From Endomicrobiales bacterium (GTDB taxonomy: Bacteria; Elusimicrobiota; Endomicrobiia; Endomicrobiales; JALOBY01): a stretch of 64,000 bases of DNA. This document shows, piece by piece, positions 43,899 to 53,664 of the stretch. Each line of letters begins with the position of its first letter. Within the stretch, counting starts at the first letter, position 1. Under the pieces are notes generated by a model. The model did no database searches, was not told where the DNA came from, and saw only the letters and a list, made by a program, of their open reading frames with translations. A program made the translations under genes and the position numbers. The stretch spans positions 28,069-92,068 of the forward strand of contig JALOBY010000003.1 of the NCBI GenBank assembly GCA_023228045.1, given 5' to 3'.

Positions 43899-44717
43899 TT
43901 AAATATTTACTTTGCCGCTAAATGACACAACGGCAGGGCCGTGAAGCCATAAATTTTTTGCAGGATACTTTTTGTCATTATTAGTAACATCAAAAGAAAC
44001 AGTTAACTTATCACCACTTCTGACTATGCAGCTAACCGGCTGTTTAACTTTACCTGCAAGAACACTCACAAGCGAGCAAGCGCTCACACCAGTACCGCAG
44101 GCAAGCGTTTCATCCTCTACTCCGCGCTCGTATGTTCTGACAATTAAAGTATTACCTTTAACTTGAACAAAGTTAACATTTGCCCCATCTGGCGCAAATG
44201 CTTTATGAAAACGCAAGGTAGAACCAAGCTCTTTTACATTTATTTTTTCAACCTTTGGAACAAAAAGAACTATATGAGGTACCCCTGTATTAATATAAGC
44301 GCACTTAAATTTTTTGCCATTAAGCAAAACATCAACTTGTGGCCTATACGAATGAGGGTTACTTAAATTTACAGCAATGCTTGCGCCGTTTATTCTAGCG
44401 TAAATTATGCCTGAATCGGTTAGGAAACTCATATTGCCTTTGGCCGCACCAATAATGTTTGCAAAACGGGCAATAGCCCTTGCGCCATTTCCGCACATAG
44501 AAGCACGGGACCCGTCGGAGTTAAAGTAAAGCATCTGAAAATCTGCTTTATTTGATTTTTGTAAAAGCAAAAGCCCATCTGCCCCAATTGAACGCCTTCT
44601 ATCGCAAAGTTTAGCCGCAATTTTTGAAATTGAGCGTTTAATCGTCTTATTGCGATTGTCAATCAAAACAAAATCATTACCTGCCGCTGAAATTTTTGTA
44701 AAATTTATAGTTTTCAT
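43899..44717 (-). CDS. dapF: Diaminopimelate epimerase
   Basis: Converts LL-DAP to meso-DAP for peptidoglycan and lysine. 272 residues. The two catalytic cysteines are visible in MCGNGARAIARF and ETLACGTGVSACS. The N terminus has ISAAGNDFVLIDNR, followed by DGLLLL and FNSDGSRASMCGNG. It overlaps lysA by 4 bases. Confidence 0.97.
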   Translation of the reverse strand: MKTINFTKISAAGNDFVLIDNRNKTIKRSISKIAAKLCDRRRSIGADGLLLLQKSNKADFQMLYFNSDGSRASMCGNGARAIARFANIIGAAKGNMSFLTDSGIIYARINGASIAVNLSNPHSYRPQVDVLLNGKKFKCAYINTGVPHIVLFVPKVEKINVKELGSTLRFHKAFAPDGANVNFVQVKGNTLIVRTYERGVEDETLACGTGVSACSLVSVLAGKVKQPVSCIVRSGDKLTVSFDVTNNDKKYPAKNLWLHGPAVVSFSGKVNI

Positions 44718-45946
44718 TTTTCTAAACCAATCAGAGTTTCGTATGTTTCTCTTTGCCTTATAACCCTTAGTTTTTTACCGTCAATTAATACCTCGCATGC
44801 TCTTGGGCGCGAGTTATACTGAGATGCCATTGCCATACCATAAGCGCCTGCACTTTTTACAACAAGCAATTCGCCCTGCTCCATATAGGGTAACATTCTG
44901 TTTTTACCCATAAAATCACCTGTTTCACAAATTGGACCGACAACATCAACTTTGACCTTTGGCCTATTTGGCAAAACCACAGGAATAATATCGTGATATG
45001 CCTCGTATAAAGTTGGTCTGATAAGGTCATTCATACCTGCGTTTGTTATAAGAAAGTTCTTCCCTTCAGATTTTTTTCTGTAAGTTACACTTGCTACAAG
45101 TACACCAGCATTGCCAACAATAAAGCGCCCCGGTTCAAAAATGAATGTTCCCTTAAAATCCTTAAAGTGGGCTAAAACGGCATTTGCAAGCTCTTTTGGT
45201 GTTGGTGGCACTTCGTTTTTATAAGTTATACCTAAACCGCCGCCTAAATCAACAAAATCAAGCTTAATATTTGCTTTTAAAAGCTCTTTTACCAATAAGG
45301 AAATTTTGCGCGCAGCCATTGCAAACGGGGCAACACTTGTTATTTGCGAACCAATATGGCAATGAATTCCGACTGGGCTTACACCCTTTAAATTTTTAGC
45401 AATCTTATAAAACTCAACTGCCTGATTGTACGCAATACCAAACTTTGAACCACTTTTGCCAGTTGTAATATGCTTGTGGGTTTGTGCATCAACATTTGGG
45501 TTTATACGAAAAGCAATCTTCGCTGTTTTATTTTGTTTTCTTGCCAATATGGCAACTTGATTAAGCTCTTCAAGTGATTCAACATTAAACATCAAGATAT
45601 TACTTTTTAGCGCGTATTCTATTTCCGATGCTGTTTTACCAATACCGGCATAAACAATTTTTTCTTTTGGAAACCCTGCCTTAAGAGCCCTGTAAAGCTC
45701 ACCGCCAGATGTTATATCTACCCCAGCGCCGGACTTAACAAGCACTTTAAGCAATGCTCCGCTTGAATTAGCTTTAAGGGCATAGCAAACAATAGCATTC
45801 ACACCTGAAAATGCATTTTTAAACGCCAAATAGTTTTTTCTAACTTCGTTTGCGCTATAAAGAAACAATGGGGTTCCAAAGCGTCTGGCAAGTTTTTCAA
45901 CTTCAAAACCATCAATAAATAGATTATTTTTTTTATACAAAAACAT
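44714..45946 (-). CDS. lysA: Diaminopimelate decarboxylase
   Basis: A PLP enzyme making lysine from meso-DAP. 410 residues. It has FGTPLFLYSANEVRKNY, the PLP lysine in IVCYALKANSSGALLKVL, GAGVDITSGGELYRALKAGF, GIHCHIGSQI, VDLGGGLGITY, FIFEPGRFIVGNAGVL and the C-terminal GPICETGDFMGKNR and GAYGMAMASQYNSRPR. It opens the lysA-dapF-dapA-dapB-dapL series, 52 bases after the TPR gene. Confidence 0.97.
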   Translation of the reverse strand: MFLYKKNNLFIDGFEVEKLARRFGTPLFLYSANEVRKNYLAFKNAFSGVNAIVCYALKANSSGALLKVLVKSGAGVDITSGGELYRALKAGFPKEKIVYAGIGKTASEIEYALKSNILMFNVESLEELNQVAILARKQNKTAKIAFRINPNVDAQTHKHITTGKSGSKFGIAYNQAVEFYKIAKNLKGVSPVGIHCHIGSQITSVAPFAMAARKISLLVKELLKANIKLDFVDLGGGLGITYKNEVPPTPKELANAVLAHFKDFKGTFIFEPGRFIVGNAGVLVASVTYRKKSEGKNFLITNAGMNDLIRPTLYEAYHDIIPVVLPNRPKVKVDVVGPICETGDFMGKNRMLPYMEQGELLVVKSAGAYGMAMASQYNSRPRACEVLIDGKKLRVIRQRETYETLIGLEK

Positions 45947-45998
45947 AACTAACCGCCTTTATTTTAAAAGAGATAATACCTTTTTTAAAGCTTGCATG

Positions 45999-47027
45999 TC
46001 AATTTGCATTGCTCAACTTTTTTGACGGAAAATCAATCAAAATCCTTAGTTTTTCGCAGTACTGTTTAACAACCGGAGAAGTTGCAAGTTCATTTGCTTT
46101 TGAAAGCTCTGCCAATGCCTTAGAGTTATCTTCCTGCAAATTATATATCATTGCAAGGAAAAAATGCGGCAAAGCGCCATTTGAAAGTTTTTGGGATGCG
46201 AGTTTAAAGTTTTTCTTCGCAGATTCAACATCATTTTGCAACAGATAATTAATTCCGATGTATAGATACGCAGAGCCATTTTCTTTATCTAAATTTATAG
46301 CATCTGTTAAAACCGCTATTGATTTTTTATACTCGCTTTTTTTTGTAAGCAACTCCCCCATTAAAAAATAATCATCATACGATCTTACATTCTTAGTGAG
46401 ATTTTCAAGTAAAGACACGGCAAGGTCACTTTGACCGCTATAATTCGCACAAAGTGCTGTTTTACGGTAAAGGTCGTTTTGTGGTCTTAGCGAAAGTGCC
46501 TTAAGGAAGTAATCAAGAGCTTTCGTATATAAACCATCTCTAAAATAAGACAAAGCTATTGCATAAATAGCATCAAAAGACTTTGGGTTATATGTAAGCA
46601 CATCAAAATAAACATCTTGAGCACGAGTGTAAAGCTCTATGGTTTCAAAAACACCGGCAAGTTTAAGCTTTGCCACTTCTTCTTGAGGAACTAAATCTAT
46701 TGCAAGTCCATACTTTTCAATGGACTTTGCGTACTGTTTAATATTGAGGTAGGTATCACCTTGCATAACGAATAATTCATATCGTTTTTTGTTTGATGTT
46801 GCAAACCCTATTGCCTGCTCAAGTGAGTTTAAAGCGGCATTGAAATTTTGCGATGAAATTGCCTGGTTGTAATTTTGCAAACAAAGTTTATAGTTCTTAT
46901 TTTTGTTTTTAGATTGAAAAACCTGTTCTTGCGGCAAACCATTTAGCACATCGCAAAACGACAGTGCCGAAAACACACATAGCAAGAAAATTAAGAAAAA
47001 TAACAGGTTTATTCTTTTATAGTTCAT
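45999..47027 (-). CDS. Exported TPR-repeat protein, function unknown
   Basis: 342 residues. An N-terminal hydrophobic export signal or anchor (INLLFFLIFLLCVFSALSFC) is followed by about seven to eight tetratricopeptide-like repeats, for example NAALNSLEQAIGFATSNKKR, YAKSIEKYGLAIDLVPQEEV, FDAIYAIALSYFRDGLYTKA and GSAYLYIGINYLLQNDVESA. TPR arrays are protein-binding scaffolds; the partner is unknown. It directly follows the patatin-like gene (no gap), so both are probably made together. Confidence 0.8.
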   Translation of the reverse strand: MNYKRINLLFFLIFLLCVFSALSFCDVLNGLPQEQVFQSKNKNKNYKLCLQNYNQAISSQNFNAALNSLEQAIGFATSNKKRYELFVMQGDTYLNIKQYAKSIEKYGLAIDLVPQEEVAKLKLAGVFETIELYTRAQDVYFDVLTYNPKSFDAIYAIALSYFRDGLYTKALDYFLKALSLRPQNDLYRKTALCANYSGQSDLAVSLLENLTKNVRSYDDYFLMGELLTKKSEYKKSIAVLTDAINLDKENGSAYLYIGINYLLQNDVESAKKNFKLASQKLSNGALPHFFLAMIYNLQEDNSKALAELSKANELATSPVVKQYCEKLRILIDFPSKKLSNAN

Positions 47028-47975
47028 TTAATTTAAAAGCAGGTAATTTGATGTTTTTTCAAGTAACTGCTTTTTTATTTGTGCAACACTTTCCCTTGCG
47101 GCAACACTACCTGCATCAATACACTCTCTTGAACGGTTTAACTCCATCAAGGTAACATCGCTTACCTTTGGAAAAATGTTTATATCAGAAAGTTTTAACT
47201 TTTGGTCATCAAGCTGTCTGCCTTGTATTGAAATTGCCTGAGTTAACATTGAAAAAACAGACGACACTTTATTTTTTGAAAAATCGGCACTGACACAAAC
47301 CGTAATAATATAATCTGCACCCATCAGCTTTGCAATATCTGTTGGAATATTATCGGAAAGCCCGCCGTCAACAAGAAATCGATGTCTGTATTCTACAGGC
47401 GAAAAAAGGCCTGGTATTGTAGCGCTTGCGCGCGCCGCACGAGCCACATCCCCTTCTTTTAATACAACTCTCTCTCCTGTTAGAATGTCTGTTGCAATAC
47501 AAGCAAAATCAACTTTCAACTCATCAAAGCGCTTTGCCCTTGTGTATTTTCCCATGTATTTTTCCATTTTCTCAGTAGAAAGCAATTTTCCTGTTATAAA
47601 CAACTTCAATACACTCGGATTTGAAAAATTTGATACGTCGTTCCAACCTGTATTTTCTGCAAGCTTTTCTATACTCTCAGCAGGTGCTCCAGAAGCATAC
47701 ATAGCACCGACAAGCGCGCCAATACTGTTACCAACAATTATATCAATAGGTATATTTTCATCTTTAAGCACTTTTAAAACGCCAATGTGCGCAAAACCTC
47801 TCGCGCCGCCGCCGCCTAAAACAATTGCCACCTTTGGCCTTTGCGAAGGGCTAAGCATGGTAAATTTATGCCAGATATAATCGGATAGAATTTTATCATG
47901 GTCAACTGTTGATGCAAAGATGTTTTGAGGGTAAATCAACAAAAGCACAAGAAGTATTTTAGCTATTAGTTTCAT
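47028..47975 (-). CDS. Patatin-like phospholipase/esterase, RssA/YlaF type
   Basis: 315 residues with a signal peptide (ILLVLLLIYPQNIFA). It carries the oxyanion loop GGGGARGFAHIGVL (54-67), the nucleophile elbow GNSIG (Ser84) and the catalytic Asp in VDGGLSDNIP (Asp203), a complete Ser-Asp dyad. It is likely a periplasmic or envelope lipid acyl hydrolase. Neighbours are a TolC-type channel upstream and a TPR protein downstream, suggesting an envelope role. Confidence 0.9.
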   Translation of the reverse strand: MKLIAKILLVLLLIYPQNIFASTVDHDKILSDYIWHKFTMLSPSQRPKVAIVLGGGGARGFAHIGVLKVLKDENIPIDIIVGNSIGALVGAMYASGAPAESIEKLAENTGWNDVSNFSNPSVLKLFITGKLLSTEKMEKYMGKYTRAKRFDELKVDFACIATDILTGERVVLKEGDVARAARASATIPGLFSPVEYRHRFLVDGGLSDNIPTDIAKLMGADYIITVCVSADFSKNKVSSVFSMLTQAISIQGRQLDDQKLKLSDINIFPKVSDVTLMELNRSRECIDAGSVAARESVAQIKKQLLEKTSNYLLLN

Positions 47976-47982
47976 GAGGAGT

Positions 47983-49200
47983 TTATTTATTAATTTGGTC
48001 TAATGGTTTACCAATAGCCCACTCAAGCATTGTCTTGCTCTTAAGAAGATTGCATGAAATATCTATTGTGAAAATATTGTAAAGCATGGCCGCCTCTATC
48101 TGCGTTGGCATTCTTTGAGTAATTGCTTTTTCGCGTTCAGATTTCCAAAAATTATAATCTATAAGAGCATCCCTGACTTCCAGTTCAACATTGTCTTCAA
48201 TTTGTGCCCTGCGTATTTTGCCCTGACGAATTTGATGTTTTCTCTGAACAATTCTTGACAATGCAGCCCAGCCGTCAAATATTGGCCAATTGAAGTTTAT
48301 TGTAGCATTCCAATTATCGTAATCAAGAGGAAATTGATAACCGCCCCACTCGTAATTAGCACCAAGGCTAATAGTAGGAAAACGCTCAGTAAGCGATAAG
48401 TTTAACCTTAACGCATCAATCTTTTCTTGAAATTGTTTTTGGTTTAATTCTGGCCTGAATTGATAGGCAAGAGCAATACACTTATTAACATCATAATCGG
48501 TACTTGCATTTTCAAGCTCACCTGCAATATCAAAAGTTGTATCTAGCTCAAGGCCAATGGTTTTTAAATAGGTTATTTTGTCTTTTTCATATTTATGTTT
48601 AAGAGTTAATAAATTGCGGGCAAGTTTATCTTTTAAAACTACCATTTCAGAAGAATAATGCTTTGATAAATTGTTATTTATTTCGTTTATTGTAAACTCG
48701 TAAGTTTTAATTTTTTTGTTACTGGCAAGTAAATCAATGAATGCAATTTTTATTTCTTTTAACGCTTTAATTTTTGCCGATTCATACTGGCCAACATACT
48801 GCGCAAGATTCGCTTTTGCAAGGTCTAAGGTTGTACTATAGCGCCCACCCGCATAAAGATATTGCCACATAGTTGCCTTTGCAGAGTAATACTGGTCATT
48901 TTTGCCACCAGGCAGATATAGCGAGTTAAAGGAAGGTGCCAGCACCGTTGGGAACTGATTATCAAACTGTGAAGCGTTAAAGTTTAAATCAATTCTTGGG
49001 AATATGTTTGAGCGGGCTTCGTCTACGCGCAATTTCGCAACCTCAATATCTTCGTTTGAAGCAAGCAAGTCCTGGCTATTTTTTAACCCGAAGTTGATGC
49101 TGTCTTGTAGAGTAAGCACCCTTTCTGTCTGCGCAGATTGTAACTGCAAAGAGAAAATAAGAACAAATAGGCCTGAGATAAATAAATTTTTTATTTTCAT
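47983..49200 (-). CDS. TolC-family outer-membrane efflux protein
   Basis: 405 residues with a signal peptide (LFISGLFVLIFSLQLQSAQ). It has two repeats of the OEP fold: LTLQDSINFGLKNSQDLLAS ... VDEARSNIFPRIDLNFNAS in the first half, and LRLNLSLTERFPTISLGANY with NFNWPIFDGWAALSRIVQRK in the second. Long helical stretches match the periplasmic tunnel. No membrane-fusion protein or pump gene is adjacent, so the partner is elsewhere. It overlaps argH by 4 bases. Confidence 0.9.
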   Translation of the reverse strand: MKIKNLFISGLFVLIFSLQLQSAQTERVLTLQDSINFGLKNSQDLLASNEDIEVAKLRVDEARSNIFPRIDLNFNASQFDNQFPTVLAPSFNSLYLPGGKNDQYYSAKATMWQYLYAGGRYSTTLDLAKANLAQYVGQYESAKIKALKEIKIAFIDLLASNKKIKTYEFTINEINNNLSKHYSSEMVVLKDKLARNLLTLKHKYEKDKITYLKTIGLELDTTFDIAGELENASTDYDVNKCIALAYQFRPELNQKQFQEKIDALRLNLSLTERFPTISLGANYEWGGYQFPLDYDNWNATINFNWPIFDGWAALSRIVQRKHQIRQGKIRRAQIEDNVELEVRDALIDYNFWKSEREKAITQRMPTQIEAAMLYNIFTIDISCNLLKSKTMLEWAIGKPLDQINK

Positions 49201-50522
49201 AATTTTTTCAACTTAAGCAATTGTTGTTTAACAGATTCTTTCGATGTTCCGCCATAAGACACTTTTTGTTTTATTATTTCAGCAGGGTCAAGAACGCTTA
49301 AAACATTGGCCTCAAAAAGCGGGCAGAAAGCTTTGAGCTTACTAATACTAAGGCCAGAGAATGTTATAGATTTTTCAATGCAATAACTGACAATTTTAGC
49401 AACAATACCATGCGCCTGCCTAAAAGGCATACCTTTTCTGGCAAGATAGTCGGCAAGTTCGGTTGCCTGTAAATAACCTTTCTCAGCTGCCGCAAGCATT
49501 TTTGATGCATTTATCTGTATTGAAGAAAGCATTGCGGTCATTAACTCAAGACACGGTTTAATTGTATCAACTGCATCAAAAAGTGGTGGTTTATCTTCTT
49601 GCAAATCTCTATTATAGGCAAGAGGCAACCCTTTTAATAGCGTTAAAAGAGCAACCAATGAACCAAAGACCCTGCCGCTTTTACCCCTAATTATCTCTGC
49701 GACATCAGGGTTTCTTTTTTGCGGCATTATAGATGAGCCCGATGTAAAATCATCCGCGATTTTCACAAAAGAAAATTCTACCGATGACCACAAAACAAGC
49801 TCTTCCGCAAGCTTTGATAAGTGCATTGCAATAATGCTAAGGTCAAAAACCAACTCAACAACAAAATCTCTATCGCTAACAGAGTCCATAGAGTTTTCAC
49901 TAACGCTATCAAACGAAAGTAATTTAGCGGTGTAATTTCTATCTATCGGAAATGATGTGCCGGCAAGCGCGGCTGAACCAAGCGGCAAAACATCTATTCT
50001 TTTTATGCAATCATTAAGCCGTTCTTTATCTCTTTGGAGCATCCATGCGTAAGAAAGAATGTGATGCGAAAAAAGCACTGGCTGAGCAGGTTGAAGATGT
50101 GTGTAACCCGGCATTACAACCGATATATTTTTGCTTGCAAGCTTTGCAATAACTTTTTGAAACTCATTAATAAGGTCAATTACTTCTCTTGCCTCATCTT
50201 TTGCGTAAAGCCTGATGTCTAATGCAACCTGATCGTTCCTGCTTCTTGCGGTATGCATCTTGCCGCCAAGGGTTCCAATTCTTTTTATCAGCTCTTTTTC
50301 TATGGCATAGTGTATGTCTTCTTCCTCAGGCAGGTTCCAACCGCTTTGAATGTCGTTTTGTATTGAAAAAAGCCCTTTTATAATTTTATCCGACTCACCA
50401 ATAGTTAAAATTTTGCATTTAGCAAGCATTTTCACATGCGCTATTGAGCCTAAAATGTCATAAGGGGCAAGCCGCAAATCAAAACTAAAAGATCCGATGA
50501 ATTTTTGGTAATTATTAGTCAT
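49197..50522 (-). CDS. argH: Argininosuccinate lyase
   Basis: Splits argininosuccinate to arginine and fumarate. 441 residues. It has DIHYAIEKELIKRIG, HTARSRNDQVALDIRLY, GYTHLQPAQPVLFSHHILSY, the fumarase-superfamily signature GSSIMPQKRNPDVAEIIRGK and LPLAYNRDLQEDK. It follows argG by 3 bases. Confidence 0.98.
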   Translation of the reverse strand: MTNNYQKFIGSFSFDLRLAPYDILGSIAHVKMLAKCKILTIGESDKIIKGLFSIQNDIQSGWNLPEEEDIHYAIEKELIKRIGTLGGKMHTARSRNDQVALDIRLYAKDEAREVIDLINEFQKVIAKLASKNISVVMPGYTHLQPAQPVLFSHHILSYAWMLQRDKERLNDCIKRIDVLPLGSAALAGTSFPIDRNYTAKLLSFDSVSENSMDSVSDRDFVVELVFDLSIIAMHLSKLAEELVLWSSVEFSFVKIADDFTSGSSIMPQKRNPDVAEIIRGKSGRVFGSLVALLTLLKGLPLAYNRDLQEDKPPLFDAVDTIKPCLELMTAMLSSIQINASKMLAAAEKGYLQATELADYLARKGMPFRQAHGIVAKIVSYCIEKSITFSGLSISKLKAFCPLFEANVLSVLDPAEIIKQKVSYGGTSKESVKQQLLKLKKL

Positions 50523-50525
50523 ATT

Positions 50526-51737
50526 TTATTTATTCCTTTTCTTTTGAGACATTATCGCATTTACTTTAAGCGGGAGTCCGAACAAATTTATAAACCCTTC
50601 CGCGTCTTTTTGGTTATAAATATCTTCCTCGCCAAAAGTGGCAAGTTTTTCCCAATAAAGCGACCTATCTGCCTTGCGCGATACAACCTTAATGTTGCCT
50701 TTATAAAGTTTTAGTTTTACTTCGCCAGTTACATTCTCCTGAGTTTTATTTACAAAGCTATCAAGCGCCTCCCTAAGAGGTGCAAACCAAAGGCCATTGT
50801 AAACAAGTTGCGCGTACTTTGGACCAATACTTTCTTTAAAGTGAAATGTTTCCCTGTCTAAAGTTAGGCACTCAAGCTCTCTGTGGGCGAAATAGAGCAA
50901 TGTTGCGGCAGGCGCTTCGTAAACACCGCGCGACTTTATGCCAACAAGGCGGTTTTCAACAATATCAATTCTGCCAATACCGTTTGCGCCGCCAATTTTA
51001 TTTAACCGTTCAATTAGAGCAACAATGCCAAGCTTTGTGCCATTTAATGTTATCGGGACACCTTTTTTAAATCCAATTGAGATTATTGTGGGCTTTGATG
51101 GTGCCTTTTCCGGAGATACGGTTAAGGCGAACATTGACTCATCGTATTCATTTTTAAGCTCTTCTAAAATTCCGCCTTCATACGATATATGCCAAAGGTT
51201 TGCGTCTGAAGAGTATGGTTTTTTCTTTGTTACAGGAACCGCTATGCCATGCTTTTTTGCATAAGCAATTTCATCTTCGCGCGATTTAAACTCCCACTCT
51301 CTCCAAGGAGCAATAATTTTAAGTTCAGGCATAAGAGCTTTAAATGTCAGCTCAAAACGCACCTGATCATTACCTTTGCCGGTAGCTCCATGAGAAACTG
51401 CGTCAGCATTTTCTTTTTTTGCAATATCTACAATTTTTTTTGCAATTAGAGGCCTTGCAAGTGAGGTGCCAAGCAGATACTTACCTTCATAAAGAGCGTG
51501 GGCCTTTATTGCAGGAACTATATAATCATTTGCAAATTCATCTCTTGCGTCTATAATATAGGCCTTATCGGCTCCGGTCGCAAGAGCTTTTTCTTTTAGG
51601 TTAGTAAGTTCCTTGCCCTGGCCAACATCAATGGCGCAGGCAATAATTTGCGAACCATACTTTTCTTTAAGCCATTTTAGCATTACAGAAGTGTCAAGGC
51701 CGCCCGAATAGGCTACTACAATTTTTTTTGGGTTCAT
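50526..51737 (-). CDS. argG: Argininosuccinate synthase
   Basis: Joins citrulline and aspartate using ATP. 403 residues. The ATP-pyrophosphatase loop is VVAYSGGLDTSVMLKWLKE, followed by GTSLARPLIAKKIV, SHGATGKGNDQVRFEL and KKPYSSDANLWHISYEGG. The start overlaps the argD stop by 4 bases. argF is not in the window. Confidence 0.98.
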   Translation of the reverse strand: MNPKKIVVAYSGGLDTSVMLKWLKEKYGSQIIACAIDVGQGKELTNLKEKALATGADKAYIIDARDEFANDYIVPAIKAHALYEGKYLLGTSLARPLIAKKIVDIAKKENADAVSHGATGKGNDQVRFELTFKALMPELKIIAPWREWEFKSREDEIAYAKKHGIAVPVTKKKPYSSDANLWHISYEGGILEELKNEYDESMFALTVSPEKAPSKPTIISIGFKKGVPITLNGTKLGIVALIERLNKIGGANGIGRIDIVENRLVGIKSRGVYEAPAATLLYFAHRELECLTLDRETFHFKESIGPKYAQLVYNGLWFAPLREALDSFVNKTQENVTGEVKLKLYKGNIKVVSRKADRSLYWEKLATFGEEDIYNQKDAEGFINLFGLPLKVNAIMSQKKRNK

Positions 51738-52906
51738 TCTTTTATTCCTTTCAATATCCGGTTTAGTTTATTTATAAATTTATCAATGTCGGACTTATTT
51801 ATTATAAATGGCGGTAAAAACCTTAAAACTTTCTCTTGAGTGCAGTTAATTAAAAACCCTTCTTTGGCGCACTTTGGTACAATTTTGGCGCATGGAATTG
51901 TTAATTCCAACCCAAGCATTAGGCCAACACCTCTTACATCAACTATAAACTTATGTTTGTCTTTTAACCCAGAAAGCTTTGTTAAAAAATACTTGCCAAG
52001 TTCTCTAATGTTTGAAAGCATTTTTGCATCAAGCACTTCTAACACGGCTTTTGCGGCGCTGCAAGAAACCGGGTTACCGCCAAAAGTGGAGCCGTGGTCG
52101 CCAAACGAAAGCACATTGCTAAATTTTTTACTTATAATAGTTGCACCAAGAGGCAAGCCGCCGGCAAGCCCTTTGGCAAGCGTAAACACATCTGGAACTA
52201 CGCCAAAATGCTTAAACGCGAATACTTCACCTGTTCTGCCAATGCCGGTTTGAACTTCGTCAAATATCAAAATTAAGCCATTCTTTTTACAAAGTGCTTT
52301 AAGGTCTTTAAGAAATTCTTTTTTTGCGGGTACAACGCCGCCTTCGCCCAATATTGGCTCTATAATTACTGCGACTGTCTTTTTATTTATCAGTCTTTTT
52401 ACAGATTCAATGTTGTTAAATTCAGCAAACTTAAAACCCGGCAACACCTCAAAATTTTTGTGAAATTTTTCCTGGCCTGTAGCGCTAAGAGTTGCGATAG
52501 TTCTGCCGTGAAAAGAGTTTTTAAATGAAATTATTTCATTCTTCCCGCTGGCATAACCATACTTTCTTGCAAGTTTTATGGCACACTCATTAGCTTCTGC
52601 GCCTGAGTTTGACAAAAACACCACACCCGGAAAAGAAAGCTCCACAAGCTTTCTAGCAAGCTCAGCCTGGGGTTTTGCATAATACAGGTTTGAAATATGA
52701 ATGTATTTTGAGAGCTGGTTTTTAATAGCCACAGTAACTTTTTTATTCTGGTGGCCAAGGTTGTTTACACTTATACCGCAAAAAAGGTCTAAGTATTTTT
52801 TGCCAGAATTATCCCAAACGAACTTACCATTACACCTTTGAATTTCAATGGGGTTTCTTTTGTATGTTTGTAAAATATATTTTTTTTCTAAGTTCATAGT
52901 TTTCAT
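51734..52906 (-). CDS. argD: Acetylornithine aminotransferase
   Basis: A class III PLP aminotransferase of 390 residues. It has GKKYLDLFCGISVNNLGH, VFLSNSGAEANECAIKLAR, FHGRTIATLSATGQEKFH, PILGEGGVVPA, LILIFDEVQTGIGRTG and the PLP lysine in TLAKGLAGGLPLGA, followed by DHGSTFGGNPVSCSAA. Members of this family often also act as succinyl-DAP aminotransferase, but dapL makes that unnecessary here. It overlaps argB and argG by 4 bases each. Confidence 0.95.
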   Translation of the reverse strand: MKTMNLEKKYILQTYKRNPIEIQRCNGKFVWDNSGKKYLDLFCGISVNNLGHQNKKVTVAIKNQLSKYIHISNLYYAKPQAELARKLVELSFPGVVFLSNSGAEANECAIKLARKYGYASGKNEIISFKNSFHGRTIATLSATGQEKFHKNFEVLPGFKFAEFNNIESVKRLINKKTVAVIIEPILGEGGVVPAKKEFLKDLKALCKKNGLILIFDEVQTGIGRTGEVFAFKHFGVVPDVFTLAKGLAGGLPLGATIISKKFSNVLSFGDHGSTFGGNPVSCSAAKAVLEVLDAKMLSNIRELGKYFLTKLSGLKDKHKFIVDVRGVGLMLGLELTIPCAKIVPKCAKEGFLINCTQEKVLRFLPPFIINKSDIDKFINKLNRILKGIKE

Positions 52907-53664
52907 TTTGTTATTAATGTGCCATTAAGTTTTAGCACGCCCTTTGAACCATCTGCAATCCACACCTCATCAATACCTTTTTTAACCGCATTGGCACAGG
53001 CCTGAATTTTAGGTATCATGCCTCCGGTAATTGCGCCATTTTTTATAAGTTTTGTTTGTTCGCCATACTTTATAAGTTTAATTGTTTTTTTATTTTTATC
53101 AAGCACGCCTGAAACATCGGTTAAAAATATTAATTTATTGGCTTTTAAGGCAATTGCAACAGCCATTGCAATTGAATCGGCATTTACATTTAGCGTTTCG
53201 CATTTATTATCACATGCCATTGAAGAAAGCACAGGCATAAATCCGGCATTCAATAAGGTTTTCAAAACTAAAGGGTCTGTTTTTACCGGTTCACCCGAAA
53301 GGCCAAGGCCTGGAATTTTTTTGCAAACAACCATATTCGCATCTTTTGCCGATAAGCCAACCGCTTTAGTGCCCCTTGCATTTAGCAATGAAACAAACAT
53401 TTTATTTATCTTCCCGCTTAAAACCATCTCTACAATTTCAAGTGTTGCCTTATCTGTAAAACGCAGGCCGTTTACAAACTTTGGTTTTAGTCCAATTTTT
53501 TGCGACCAAAAATTAATTTCCGGCCCGCCGCCGTGTACAAGCACAACAGCACTGCTCTTTGACAATTTGGAAATTTCCGCAATTAATTTCACTAAGTCAG
53601 TTTTATTGCCTGCCAAACTTCCGCCAAACTTAATAACTACAATTTTCTTTTTGTTTATTTTCAT
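52903..53664 (-). CDS. argB: Acetylglutamate kinase
   Basis: Phosphorylates N-acetylglutamate in arginine synthesis. 253 residues. It has VVIKFGGSLAGNKTDLVK, VLVHGGGPEINFWSQKIG, VNGLRFTDKATLEIVEMVLS, GLSAKDANMV, LNVNADSIAMAVAIALKANK and LTDVSGVLDKN. The N-acetyl-binding FVNGLRFTD is typical. argC and argJ are not in the window. It overlaps the nuclease-like gene by 4 bases. Confidence 0.97.
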   Translation of the reverse strand: MKINKKKIVVIKFGGSLAGNKTDLVKLIAEISKLSKSSAVVLVHGGGPEINFWSQKIGLKPKFVNGLRFTDKATLEIVEMVLSGKINKMFVSLLNARGTKAVGLSAKDANMVVCKKIPGLGLSGEPVKTDPLVLKTLLNAGFMPVLSSMACDNKCETLNVNADSIAMAVAIALKANKLIFLTDVSGVLDKNKKTIKLIKYGEQTKLIKNGAITGGMIPKIQACANAVKKGIDEVWIADGSKGVLKLNGTLITK

